From Uliginosibacterium sp. (lineage in GTDB: Bacteria > Pseudomonadota > Gammaproteobacteria > Burkholderiales > Rhodocyclaceae): a DNA stretch of 64,000 bases. A model generated the notes under the pieces. That model worked only from the letters and a program-made list of their open reading frames with translations. It did not search any database and was not told the DNA's origin. The position numbers and the translations under genes were made by a program. The stretch is taken from the NCBI GenBank assembly GCA_016718265.1, contig JADKDZ010000014.1, positions 1 to 64,000 on the forward strand, written 5' to 3'. Shown one piece after another: positions 42,656 through 50,540 of this stretch (position 1 is its first letter; the number at the start of each line of letters is the position of its first letter).

Positions 42656-43702
42656 ATGATCGAGACCGACAAGCTCCAGCCCGGCCGGCTGATTTCCCCC
42701 GGGCAAGCCAACACCCAAGAAGAGCAGATCGAGCGCGCGCTTCGCCCCAAGCGTCTCGCGGAGTATGTCGGCCAGACCAAAATCCGCGAGCAACTCGAGA
42801 TTTTCATCCACGCCGCAAAGAACCGGGGTGAGGCGCTGGATCACGTCCTGCTTTTCGGCCCGCCCGGCTTGGGCAAAACCACGCTGGCGCACATCGTTGC
42901 CGCAGAGATGGGCGTCAATTTGCGCCAGACCTCCGGCCCGGTGCTGGAACGTGCCGGCGACTTGGCTGCGATGCTCACCAACCTTGAGCCGCACGATGTG
43001 CTGTTCATTGACGAAATCCATCGCCTCAGCCCGGTGGTGGAAGAGATCCTCTACCCTGCGCTGGAGGATTACCAGATCGACATCATGATTGGCGAGGGCC
43101 CCGCGGCCCGCTCGGTCAAACTCGATCTGCCGCCTTTCACCCTCGTAGGCGCCACCACCCGCGCCGGCATGCTCACCAATCCGCTGCGCGACCGCTTCGG
43201 CATCAACGCCCGGCTGGAGTTTTACAACGCTGAAGAGCTCGCCTTCATCGTCAGCCGCTCCGCACGCCTGCTCAATGTCGAGATCGAAGACGCAGGCGCG
43301 CTCGAAATTGCCCGCCGCTCGCGTGGCACCCCACGAATTGCCAACCGCCTGCTGCGCCGCTGCCGCGATTATGCCGAAGTCAAAGCCGACGGCCACATCA
43401 CGCGCAAGGTCGCAGATGCGGCGCTGATCATGCTGGATGTCGACAGCGTCGGCCTCGACATCATGGACCGCAAGCTGCTCAGCGCCGTGCTGGAGAAATT
43501 CGGGGGTGGCCCGGTCGGGCTCGACAACCTGGCCGCCGCCATTGGCGAAGCGCCAGACACCATCGAGGACGTGCTGGAACCCTACCTGATCCAGCAAGGC
43601 TACCTGCAGCGCACGCCGCGCGGCCGCATCGCAACACCCGCGATATGGCGCCATTTCGGCCTGATGCCGCCTTCCAGCGGGCCAGATCTTTTCCAGCAAT
43701 GA
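42656..43702 (+). CDS. ruvB: Holliday junction branch migration helicase RuvB
   Basis: This 348-residue AAA+ ATPase drives branch migration with RuvA. Visible motifs are LRPKRLAEYVGQ, Walker A GPPGLGKTTLA near residue 66, Walker B LFIDEIHRL, sensor 1 VGATTRAG and the C-terminal winged-helix with GRIATPAIWRHFGL. It has its own start after a 26-base gap from nothing coding on this strand; ruvA is 2.85 kb upstream. The UPF0149 gene follows 18 bases later. Confidence 0.97.
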   Translation: MIETDKLQPGRLISPGQANTQEEQIERALRPKRLAEYVGQTKIREQLEIFIHAAKNRGEALDHVLLFGPPGLGKTTLAHIVAAEMGVNLRQTSGPVLERAGDLAAMLTNLEPHDVLFIDEIHRLSPVVEEILYPALEDYQIDIMIGEGPAARSVKLDLPPFTLVGATTRAGMLTNPLRDRFGINARLEFYNAEELAFIVSRSARLLNVEIEDAGALEIARRSRGTPRIANRLLRRCRDYAEVKADGHITRKVADAALIMLDVDSVGLDIMDRKLLSAVLEKFGGGPVGLDNLAAAIGEAPDTIEDVLEPYLIQQGYLQRTPRGRIATPAIWRHFGLMPPSSGPDLFQQ

Positions 43703-43720
43703 CCTTCAGACGACACACGC

Positions 43721-44437
43721 ATGAATCCATCTGATAACCAACCGCCCCTGAGCGACACCGAGCTCGACGAGCTGGATCGCCTGCTCAATGCTTTTGGCAA
43801 CTCCTGCTCGCTTGAAGAGCTCGATGGCCTGCTCTGTGCACTCGTACTTGGACCGGTGACGGTCTTGCCCAGCGAGTGGTTGCCGGTTGTAATCGGTGAG
43901 GGGGAGCCGGAGTGGGAGACCGAAGACGACGCCCGCCGAACCCTCGAACTGCTGATGCGGCACTGGAACACCATTGCACGCGGATTCCGTGAGGACTGGA
44001 GCGGGCTCAGTGCCGACCAGGGCAGTGAGCTGATGTACTTCCCGATTCTCGACAAACCCGAAGAAAGCGGCTATCCGCTGGGCGAGGGCTGGGCGCGGGG
44101 CTTTCGCGACGGGCTCAACTGGCTTGAGGATCAGCACTGGGATGCGCTTGAGCAGGACGACGAGTGCATTGCGCTCCTCAATCTGGTTGCAGCCTACGAC
44201 ACCGGAGAGAAGTCCCCGGGCAATCCGCTCAGCGAAGATGAGCGCGATGAAGTCATCAGCATGCTCGTCGCCGGCCTGCAATACCTTTACGTATTCTGGC
44301 GGCGCTGGCTCAAGGTCGTGAACGCGCCACGTGTTCCCCTGCGCGTCGACGACATTCCCGGCCGTAACGACCCCTGCCCCTGCGGTAGCGGGCAGAAATT
44401 CAAGAAATGCTGCGGCGCGCCGGAGAAGCTGCACTGA
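43721..44437 (+). CDS. UPF0149 (YecA-like) protein with C-terminal SEC-C motif
   Basis: This 238-residue protein has an N-terminal helical UPF0149 domain (LNAFGNSCSLEELDGLLCAL) and a C-terminal zinc-binding SEC-C motif, GRNDPCPCGSGQKFKKCCG near residue 215. The SEC-C motif is shared with the tail of SecA. The function is unknown. It follows ruvB by 18 bases and is probably cotranscribed with it. Confidence 0.9.
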   Translation: MNPSDNQPPLSDTELDELDRLLNAFGNSCSLEELDGLLCALVLGPVTVLPSEWLPVVIGEGEPEWETEDDARRTLELLMRHWNTIARGFREDWSGLSADQGSELMYFPILDKPEESGYPLGEGWARGFRDGLNWLEDQHWDALEQDDECIALLNLVAAYDTGEKSPGNPLSEDERDEVISMLVAGLQYLYVFWRRWLKVVNAPRVPLRVDDIPGRNDPCPCGSGQKFKKCCGAPEKLH

Positions 44438-44538
44438 GACGGCTGGCGGTCAGGGCGATGTAAGGCACTGCTCGGAGAGGCCCTATCCATGCGGGTCTAC
44501 AGGCATCTATTTGATGCGCTGGGAGTGCCGGTTAAGGC

Positions 44539-44552
44539 TTGACACGTGATAA
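44539..44552 (+). promoter_or_regulatory. Weak FNR/DNR-like palindrome upstream of nnrS
   Basis: TTGACACGTGATAA has one good half-site (TTGAC) and a poor second one. It lies 57 bases before the NnrS start, roughly at -41 from a start point near 44587, but no clear -10 was found. Given that nnrS genes in denitrifiers are controlled by NnrR/DNR-type regulators, it is a candidate only. Confidence 0.3.
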
Positions 44553-44609
44553 GGCGCTGTGTGGCCTGTCTCGTGAAGAATGGCATTTCCCGCCGCACTG
44601 GAGCCCACC

Positions 44610-45806
44610 ATGGCCGTGATTCCCATCGCCGAACCGCAACGCAAGTCCTCGCCGCCGCCCAAGGGTTTTGGCCTGTTCGCGCTCGGTTTTCGCCCGTTCT
44701 ACCTGCTGGCCGCCAGCCTCGCCGTCCTGTTTGTGCCGCTGTGGTTGATGACGACGCTTGGCAAGCCTATCGTCTCGCCCGCCCTGCCACCCTTGCTCTG
44801 GCATGGCCACGAGATGATTTTCGGCTTTGCGTGCGCCGTCATCATCGGTTTCCTGCTCACCGCGGCTCGCAACTGGACCGGTCTGCCCACCCCCAGTGGC
44901 TTGCGGCTGGCCGCCTTGGCTGCGCTGTGGCTGCTTGCACGGATCGCACTGCTGACGCAGCCACTCGCGACCGGTGCAACACTTGACCTGCTGTTTCTCC
45001 CGCTCGCCGCCGTCATGCTGGCAGTCCCCCTCTTTCGCGCAGGCAATCAGCGTAACTACTTCGTCCTCGGCGTGCTCGCCGCGCTGACCCTGAGCAATCT
45101 GGCTTTCTACGCTGCGGTGACCGGGCGGCTGGCGATCTCACCGCTGAATGTGCTGCATGTCAGCGTCGCCGTGATCGCGACGCTGACCACCGTAATCGCC
45201 GGTCGCATCGTCCCCAGCTTCACCGCCAATGCCTTGAAGACCGTGCCACGCAAGCAGGCGCGCGTCGATCAGCTGGCAATCGCCAGCACGGCGATCGCGC
45301 TGCTGCTGTGGGCGAGCGATGTCCAGGGGCCGGTCGCAGCCAGCGTGGCGCTGCTGGCCGCAGTCAGCCAGATCTGGCGCTGCTTGGGCTGGCGCCCGGG
45401 GCCGACCTGGCGGGTGCCCTTGCTGTGGATTCTCCACCTCTCCCACGGCTGGCTGATTGTCGCCCTGCTCGCCACGGCCAGTGCGGCCAGCGGCCTGCCG
45501 GGCGGAGCGGTCGTGCTCCACGTGCTGACGGTCGGGCTGATCAGCGGACTGATCCTCAGCATGATCACACGCACGACGCTAGGTCACACCGGGCGGCTTC
45601 TGAAAGCTGGCCCGATTGAGACCAGCGCATTCATGCTGCTGCAAGGCGCCCTGCTCGCCCGGGTTTTGCCGCCCCTGATCGCCCCCGAGCTCTACCGCAT
45701 CGGCCTGATGGTATCGGGCACGGCGTGGGCGCTGTGCTTTGTGCTCTACCTCATCCGTTACGCCCCGATGCTCGTTACACCCCGCATCGACGGACGGGAA
45801 GGCTGA
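44610..45806 (+). CDS. nnrS: NnrS family heme-copper membrane protein
   Basis: This 398-residue protein has about twelve membrane helices. Diagnostic elements are GFRPFYLLAASLAVL, LWHGHEMIFGFACAVIIGFLLTA, VIAGRIVPSFTANAL and the C-terminal HTGRLLKAG. NnrS is heme- and copper-containing and protects cells from nitric oxide stress. The start at 44610 has a GGAG site; an upstream ATG at 44580 is less likely. It fits functionally with nap and the hemerythrin operon. Confidence 0.93.
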   Translation: MAVIPIAEPQRKSSPPPKGFGLFALGFRPFYLLAASLAVLFVPLWLMTTLGKPIVSPALPPLLWHGHEMIFGFACAVIIGFLLTAARNWTGLPTPSGLRLAALAALWLLARIALLTQPLATGATLDLLFLPLAAVMLAVPLFRAGNQRNYFVLGVLAALTLSNLAFYAAVTGRLAISPLNVLHVSVAVIATLTTVIAGRIVPSFTANALKTVPRKQARVDQLAIASTAIALLLWASDVQGPVAASVALLAAVSQIWRCLGWRPGPTWRVPLLWILHLSHGWLIVALLATASAASGLPGGAVVLHVLTVGLISGLILSMITRTTLGHTGRLLKAGPIETSAFMLLQGALLARVLPPLIAPELYRIGLMVSGTAWALCFVLYLIRYAPMLVTPRIDGREG

Positions 45807-45861
45807 AAGATGCGCGGGTTTTGGGCACACTATGGCTTCCCTGCCTATCGAGCGCTTCACC

Positions 45862-46074
45862 ATGCCCATTGAACGCAAGCCCATTCGCCGCGGCGGTATC
45901 AAAGCTGCCGGCTATGACCGCAACAACCGGATTCTCGAAATCGAGTTTGACACCGGCCGCGTCCTGCAACACAGCGGCGTCGGCGAGGAAATCGCCAGGC
46001 GCTTTCTTGCCAGCGCATCGCCAGTCAGTTACTACCGGGACAATATTGAAGAGGAATTCCCGCTCAAGCGCTGA
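45862..46074 (+). CDS. KTSC-domain small protein
   Basis: This 70-residue protein has the KTSC pattern: IKAAGYDRNNRILEIEFDTG, VLQHSGVGEEIA, and SPVSYYRDNIEEEFPLKR. The family often contains a conserved Tyr-Tyr region and is found in many bacteria and phages with unknown function. I chose the ATG at 45862; an ATG at 45832 is also possible. It follows nnrS by about 55 bases. Confidence 0.75.
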   Translation: MPIERKPIRRGGIKAAGYDRNNRILEIEFDTGRVLQHSGVGEEIARRFLASASPVSYYRDNIEEEFPLKR

Positions 46075-46092
46075 GTGCGCCCGAATCACCCT

Positions 46093-47058
46093 TCAGTCGG
46101 GAAATGAGAGCACTTGCTCAAAGTAGGCAATCGTTTTTGACAAGCCGTCTTCCAGCGCGGTTGTCGGCTCCCACAAGAGCAGTGACCGCGCCTGCGAGAT
46201 GTCGGGCCGCCGTTGCCGAGGGTCGTCGGACGGCAGGGGATGGCGTTCGAGCGTGGATCTTGACCCGGTCAAACGCAGGACCAGCTCCGCGAGCGCCAGC
46301 ATCGGAATTTCAGTCGGATTCCCGAGATTGACGGGCCCGGTCACAAGGTCCGGCGTCTCCATGAGGCGGATAAGCGCGTCGACCTGGTCATCGACGAAGA
46401 TGAAAGACCGTGTCTGGTTGCCATCACCATAAATCGTCAGCGGCAAACCACGAAGCGCCTGAACGATGAAATTGGAAACCACGCGGCCATCGTTGGCCTG
46501 CATGCGCGGGCCGTAGGTATTGAATATTCTGGCGACCTTGATGGGCAGAGCGGCCCGCCGGTGATAGTCAAAAAAGAGCGTCTCGGCGCAACGCTTCCCT
46601 TCGTCATAACAGGCACGCAAGCCGATTGGATTGACGTGCCCCCAGTAGGCTTCAGGTTGCGGGTGCACCTGCGGGTCGCCATAGACTTCACTCGTCGAGG
46701 CCTGCAAGATCTTTGCCTTGGAGCGGCAGGCAAGCTCAAGCATGTTGATCGCCCCGAGCACACTGGTCTTGGTCGTCTGGATCGGGTCAGCCTGGTAGTA
46801 GACGGGCGACGCCGGGCACGCCATGTTGTAAATCTCGTCCACTTCCGTTTGCAAGGGCAGCGTCACGTCATGCCGAACCGCCTCGAAGAACGGGTTGCCC
46901 ATCAGGTGTGCAATGTTGGCGCGGCTGCCCGTGCAGTAGTTGTCGACACACAGAACGTGATGGCCAGCGGCCAGCAGGCGCTCGCACAGATGCGAGCCCA
47001 GGAAACCCGCACCCCCGGTCACGACGATGCGTCTGGCGTTCGGATTATAAAAAGTCAT
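46093..47058 (-). CDS. UDP-glucuronate decarboxylase-like SDR
   Basis: This 321-residue extended SDR has the NAD motif VTGGAGFLGSHLCERL and the UXS-type blocks NMACPASPVYYQADPIQT, STSEVYGDPQVHPQ and YDEGKRCAETL (the YxxxK site). RIFNTYGPRMQANDGRVVSN is highly conserved. It likely converts UDP-glucuronate to UDP-xylose. It is not surrounded by other polysaccharide genes. The GNAT gene follows upstream on the same strand with a 13-base gap. Confidence 0.9.
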   Translation of the reverse strand: MTFYNPNARRIVVTGGAGFLGSHLCERLLAAGHHVLCVDNYCTGSRANIAHLMGNPFFEAVRHDVTLPLQTEVDEIYNMACPASPVYYQADPIQTTKTSVLGAINMLELACRSKAKILQASTSEVYGDPQVHPQPEAYWGHVNPIGLRACYDEGKRCAETLFFDYHRRAALPIKVARIFNTYGPRMQANDGRVVSNFIVQALRGLPLTIYGDGNQTRSFIFVDDQVDALIRLMETPDLVTGPVNLGNPTEIPMLALAELVLRLTGSRSTLERHPLPSDDPRQRRPDISQARSLLLWEPTTALEDGLSKTIAYFEQVLSFPD

Positions 47059-47071
47059 GGCGCCGCTATTC

Positions 47072-47536
47072 TCAATCGGGATCGCCCGTACCGGCAGGAG
47101 AGCCGGTCATCGGTAGGAGCTCGAAGGATACCAGCCGCAGGTCGTCCCGCACGACCCAATCGAGCCTGCGCCAGAAGGCGAGGGCTTGATCGTTGTCGCT
47201 GAAGACCATGAGGTGACACTTCTCGATGCCTTCCGCCCGTAGCGCCGTCAGCGCTGCAGCGACGAGTCGACGGCCGATCCCCTGGCGGCGGCAGATCGAC
47301 GCAACGGCCAAGTGATAAAGGAATCCGCGGCGGCCATCGTGTCCGCCCAGCACGGAACCGACGATCTGATCGCCCCAGCGTGCCTGAAAGCTCGCGGCGG
47401 GATTTCGCGCAATATACCGCGCCAGCCCGTCGCGACTGTCTACCGTACTCAGGCCCACCCCAGGCGTCGCCCGCCAGAAGGCATACAGCGCATCGTAGTC
47501 GTCGAGATTCAGCGCTTCAATCTGGATTTCTGGCAT
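47072..47536 (-). CDS. GNAT family acetyltransferase
   Basis: This 154-residue protein has the acetyl-CoA motif RRQGIGRRLVAAAL in its centre and the flanking FLYHLAVASICR and YIARNPAASFQARWG segments. The substrate is unknown. It starts at 47536 and is followed on the same strand by UDP-glucuronate decarboxylase. Confidence 0.85.
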   Translation of the reverse strand: MPEIQIEALNLDDYDALYAFWRATPGVGLSTVDSRDGLARYIARNPAASFQARWGDQIVGSVLGGHDGRRGFLYHLAVASICRRQGIGRRLVAAALTALRAEGIEKCHLMVFSDNDQALAFWRRLDWVVRDDLRLVSFELLPMTGSPAGTGDPD

Positions 47537-47587
47537 CGCCGATTGATCGGTGAAAAACCGCAGCTTAGCCCAACCACGCCCAACGGA

Positions 47588-47611
47588 GAACGCCCCGGCA
47601 AGCGGGGCGTC
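47588..47611 (-). terminator. Hairpin after napC
   Basis: CGCCCCG, loop GCAAG, CGGGGCG forms a 7-bp GC stem 10 bases after the napC stop. On the minus strand only a few T bases follow, so termination is plausible but not certain. Confidence 0.55.
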
Positions 47612-47618
47612 AGGCGGT

Positions 47619-48293
47619 CTATTGGGCGGAGGACGCCGCCGTATCCGCGCCCTGCTGTGTTGGCGGGTGCATCACCTCGCCAGGGACTGCCTCCCGCTCC
47701 GCACCGATATGCTGTTCGACGGGTGGCAAGTTGTGGGCAATGCCCTTGTGACAATCGATGCAGGTCATGCCATTCGCAAAACCCTGCTGGTGCATGGCTG
47801 CACCACGGCGATTCTGTTCGGCATAATCCATCGAATCATAGTTGTGGCAGTTGCGGCATTCCTGCGAATTGTTGGCTTTCATTCGCCGCCACTCGCTCTG
47901 AGCCAGGCGCAAGCGCTCGGACTCGAACTTCTCGCGGGTGTTGATGCTGCCGGTGAGCTTGCCCCACACTTCTTTGGACGCCTGGATCTTGCGAATGATC
48001 TTGGGCACCCACTCCTTGGGAACATGACAGTCCGGACAGGTCGCGCGCACGCCTGTGCGGTTGGAGTGGTGAATCGTGTTGCGGTACTCCTGATAAACGT
48101 TGTTCTCCATCTCGTGACAGGAGATGCAGAACGCTTCTCGGTTGGTCCACTCCATCGCGGTATTGAAGCCACCCCAGAATATGATCCCCGCCGCAAAGAA
48201 GATGGCGATGCCCCCTATGCCGAATAGCCACTTCTTCTTGCGAAGCGCGAGGAAGCGGGACTTGATGCTGCGCGTATCGGTGTCGTTGCTCAT
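47619..48293 (-). CDS. napC: Tetraheme cytochrome c NapC
   Basis: This 224-residue NapC/NirT protein has one N-terminal membrane helix (WLFGIGGIAIFFAAGIIFWG) and four heme motifs, CISCH, CPDCH, CRNCH and CIDCH. It passes electrons from quinol to NapB and NapA. The ATG at 48293 gives MSNDTDTRSIKS; the longer frame to 48323 lacks support. It is the last nap gene, 92 bases after napB; small GC hairpins in that gap may affect read-through. Confidence 0.95.
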   Translation of the reverse strand: MSNDTDTRSIKSRFLALRKKKWLFGIGGIAIFFAAGIIFWGGFNTAMEWTNREAFCISCHEMENNVYQEYRNTIHHSNRTGVRATCPDCHVPKEWVPKIIRKIQASKEVWGKLTGSINTREKFESERLRLAQSEWRRMKANNSQECRNCHNYDSMDYAEQNRRGAAMHQQGFANGMTCIDCHKGIAHNLPPVEQHIGAEREAVPGEVMHPPTQQGADTAASSAQ

Positions 48294-48385
48294 GGTATGT
48301 CCTGTTACTCCGGGCAGCGGCAAACTGCCGCGATCATGATGTCATTCCGGCGACTGCCGGCACGACGGGGCTACAGTGCTGGCCA

Positions 48386-48844
48386 TCAGCGCATGCCGGC
48401 AGCAGGCTGAAACTTGTTTGCCACCAACGGTTTGGCGTCCGTCTGCGACACATGACACTGCGTGCAGAAGTAGCGCCGCGGAGAGATGTTCGACAACTCG
48501 GTACCGGTCGCGGTCTTGAAGTGGGTCACGCTGACCTTGGTTGCCCCGGTGTCCTTGGTGCGGTTCCAGGCATGGCAGTCCATGCACTTGTTGAAGTTGC
48601 GGGTGATGTTGTAGCCCTTCACCGTATGCGGAATCAGGGGGGGCTGCTGAACGAAGTCGCGCGGCAACGGTGGCTGATCACGCTCGTTGCGGAAGTTGTC
48701 GGAGGCAGCCTCCGGCCCGTTGATCTCTACCCCACGCAGGGTTTGCAACTTGACCGGCTCGAAGGCTTTGGTCTCCGCCGCCTTCTCGGCATGCACGGGC
48801 GCCAGCAGCAGGCAGGCTGTAAGGATCAGTATCAGTTTCTTCAT
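48386..48844 (-). CDS. napB: Diheme cytochrome c NapB
   Basis: This 152-residue periplasmic electron-transfer subunit has an N-terminal signal peptide (KKLILILTACLLLAPVHA) and two heme motifs, CMDCH and CTQCH. RDQPPLPRDFVQQPPLIPH is typical of NapB. It forms the NapAB complex with the catalytic NapA. The start overlaps the napH stop (ATGA). Confidence 0.95.
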   Translation of the reverse strand: MKKLILILTACLLLAPVHAEKAAETKAFEPVKLQTLRGVEINGPEAASDNFRNERDQPPLPRDFVQQPPLIPHTVKGYNITRNFNKCMDCHAWNRTKDTGATKVSVTHFKTATGTELSNISPRRYFCTQCHVSQTDAKPLVANKFQPAAGMR

Positions 48845-49698
48845 TGCTCACTCCTGTTGAACCGGCTGCCGAGCCGAAAGACATTCTGGCTGCAGACGTC
48901 GACACAACGCCCGCAATTGGTACAGTGACTGTCGAGTATGACGGGGTGCTGCTGCCCAAGGGCTTTGAGCGCCGGGCGAATCACTTGTGGCTCCGGGCAG
49001 ACGGCAAAACAATCCATGCAATCATTGCAGGCGCTGCGCCGGTTGGCGGCGACCCGCCAGAGACTCCAGCGTCCGAGCAAGGCATAGGTCGCCCCGGCCG
49101 GGCAGAGATGCGCACACCAGCCTCGCCCCGCCAGCATCAAGTCATACACGAACACGCCGACAACAATGACCCAGGCCAGACCAAAACCGAATATCAGCCC
49201 CCGCTGCAGCATCGAGACCGGATTCACCCACTCCCATACCTGTACACCAGTGAGTGCTGTGGTCATAAGCACGGCTACGAGTACGCCATATCGTGTTGCA
49301 GCATGCGGGGCGTGCCCGCCCTTGAGTCCCAGGCGGCGGCGCAACCAACTGGCAGCATCGGTGACAACATTCATCGGGCATACCCAGCTGCAAAACACCC
49401 GGCCACCGACCAGCAGGTAGAAGCCAAGCACGATCAGGACGCCGATGACGGCCTTCATCTCGGGTACATGGCGTGCTGCAAGCATCTGCAGGAACACAAA
49501 GGGATCCGTGAGCGGCAGGACCTCCAGCGTACGACTCGCGGCGAGATTGCCTTTGACAATCCACCAGCCAAACCAGGGGCCCACCAGAAACATGGCAAGA
49601 ATCCCGATCTGCATGCTCCGCCGCATCAACAGCCACTTGTGGGCACGCAGCCAGCCCTTGGCGACCACCGCGTCGCGGCCGGGGTGCTGCGCACTCAT
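48841..49698 (-). CDS. napH: NapH quinol dehydrogenase membrane component
   Basis: This 285-residue protein has four membrane helices, and Cys clusters CSWVCPMNVV in the membrane part. Two ferredoxin-type 4Fe-4S sites near the C-terminus are CNDCMDCFAVCPEP and CTNCGRCVDVC. NapG and NapH form a quinol-oxidising complex that feeds NapC/NapB. It overlaps napG by four bases. Confidence 0.95.
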   Translation of the reverse strand: MSAQHPGRDAVVAKGWLRAHKWLLMRRSMQIGILAMFLVGPWFGWWIVKGNLAASRTLEVLPLTDPFVFLQMLAARHVPEMKAVIGVLIVLGFYLLVGGRVFCSWVCPMNVVTDAASWLRRRLGLKGGHAPHAATRYGVLVAVLMTTALTGVQVWEWVNPVSMLQRGLIFGFGLAWVIVVGVFVYDLMLAGRGWCAHLCPAGATYALLGRWSLWRVAANRRSACNDCMDCFAVCPEPQVIRPALKALGQQHPVILDSHCTNCGRCVDVCSQNVFRLGSRFNRSEQ

Positions 49699-50471
49699 GG
49701 CGTCGCTCCCGGCACGGTCGTTTCTTCCAGCCCACGCACCGGCAATTGCACTTGCTCGCCGATCAGCGAGCCACCTGCTTTGGCCTTCTCGTCCCAGCCG
49801 CGGCGGTAGTGAGGATCAGAGGCCCCTTGTGCCAGACGGGTCGGCAGAACCTTAATCGCCGCCTCGGGAAGAACGCAGCTCTTCTCGCACTTGCCACAGC
49901 CAGTGCAGGCGTCTGCGTGAACCGTGGGAATCAGCAAGGCATGCCGATCAGAGCGCGGGTTGTGGCGCTTCTCCAGCGTGATAGCCTTGTCGATCACCGG
50001 GCAGACGCGGTAGCACACGTCACAGCGCAAGCCGAGAAAGTTAAGGCAGTTCTCCTGATCGATCAGGACCGCCAGCCCCATCCGGGCCTTGCGGATATCG
50101 TGCAGATCGTGCGTCAGCGCACCCGTCGGGCAGGCTTTCACGCAGGGGATGTCTTCGCACATCTCGCAGGGGACGTCGCGTGCCGTGAAGTAAGGCGTAC
50201 CACTGACCACGCCGTCGCCGAGTGCGGCAAGCGTCAGACTCCCGTAGGGACAATCGCGCACGCAGAGCCCGCAGCGGATACAGGCGCCGAGAAAAGCCTC
50301 TTCTGCCAGGGCACCCGGCGGACGAATCGCCAGCGGCGGCAAGGCCCGGGCTTGCCGCGCGTACACGGTCGCGCCCAGCGCCAGCAGGCAGGCGCCACCC
50401 GCCGCACCGGCCACATCCTTGAGGAAGCGGCGGCGCAGGGCATTGGCAGCGGGCTTGGCAGGCACATTCAT
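49695..50471 (-). CDS. napG: NapG ferredoxin-type quinol dehydrogenase subunit
   Basis: This 258-residue protein carries four 4Fe-4S motifs: CIRCGLCVRDCP, CEMCEDIPCVKACP, CDVCYRVCP and CTGCGKCEKSC. The N-terminus has a twin-arginine-type signal (LRRRFLKDVAGAAGGACLLA), so it is exported to the periplasm folded. It works with NapH. There is a 69-base gap before napA. Confidence 0.94.
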   Translation of the reverse strand: MNVPAKPAANALRRRFLKDVAGAAGGACLLALGATVYARQARALPPLAIRPPGALAEEAFLGACIRCGLCVRDCPYGSLTLAALGDGVVSGTPYFTARDVPCEMCEDIPCVKACPTGALTHDLHDIRKARMGLAVLIDQENCLNFLGLRCDVCYRVCPVIDKAITLEKRHNPRSDRHALLIPTVHADACTGCGKCEKSCVLPEAAIKVLPTRLAQGASDPHYRRGWDEKAKAGGSLIGEQVQLPVRGLEETTVPGATP

Positions 50472-50540
50472 GGCTGGTCAGGTGCAGGGAGCATGACGAA
50501 GAAATCGGCGTGCCGCCGTGCCCTTGCATCGTTTCATGGC

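Noticed and set aside
44461..44530. Possible degraded copy of the GGCTCTCC palindrome before nnrS
   Set aside because: Only GGAGAG and part of the right arm are similar; pairing is poor.
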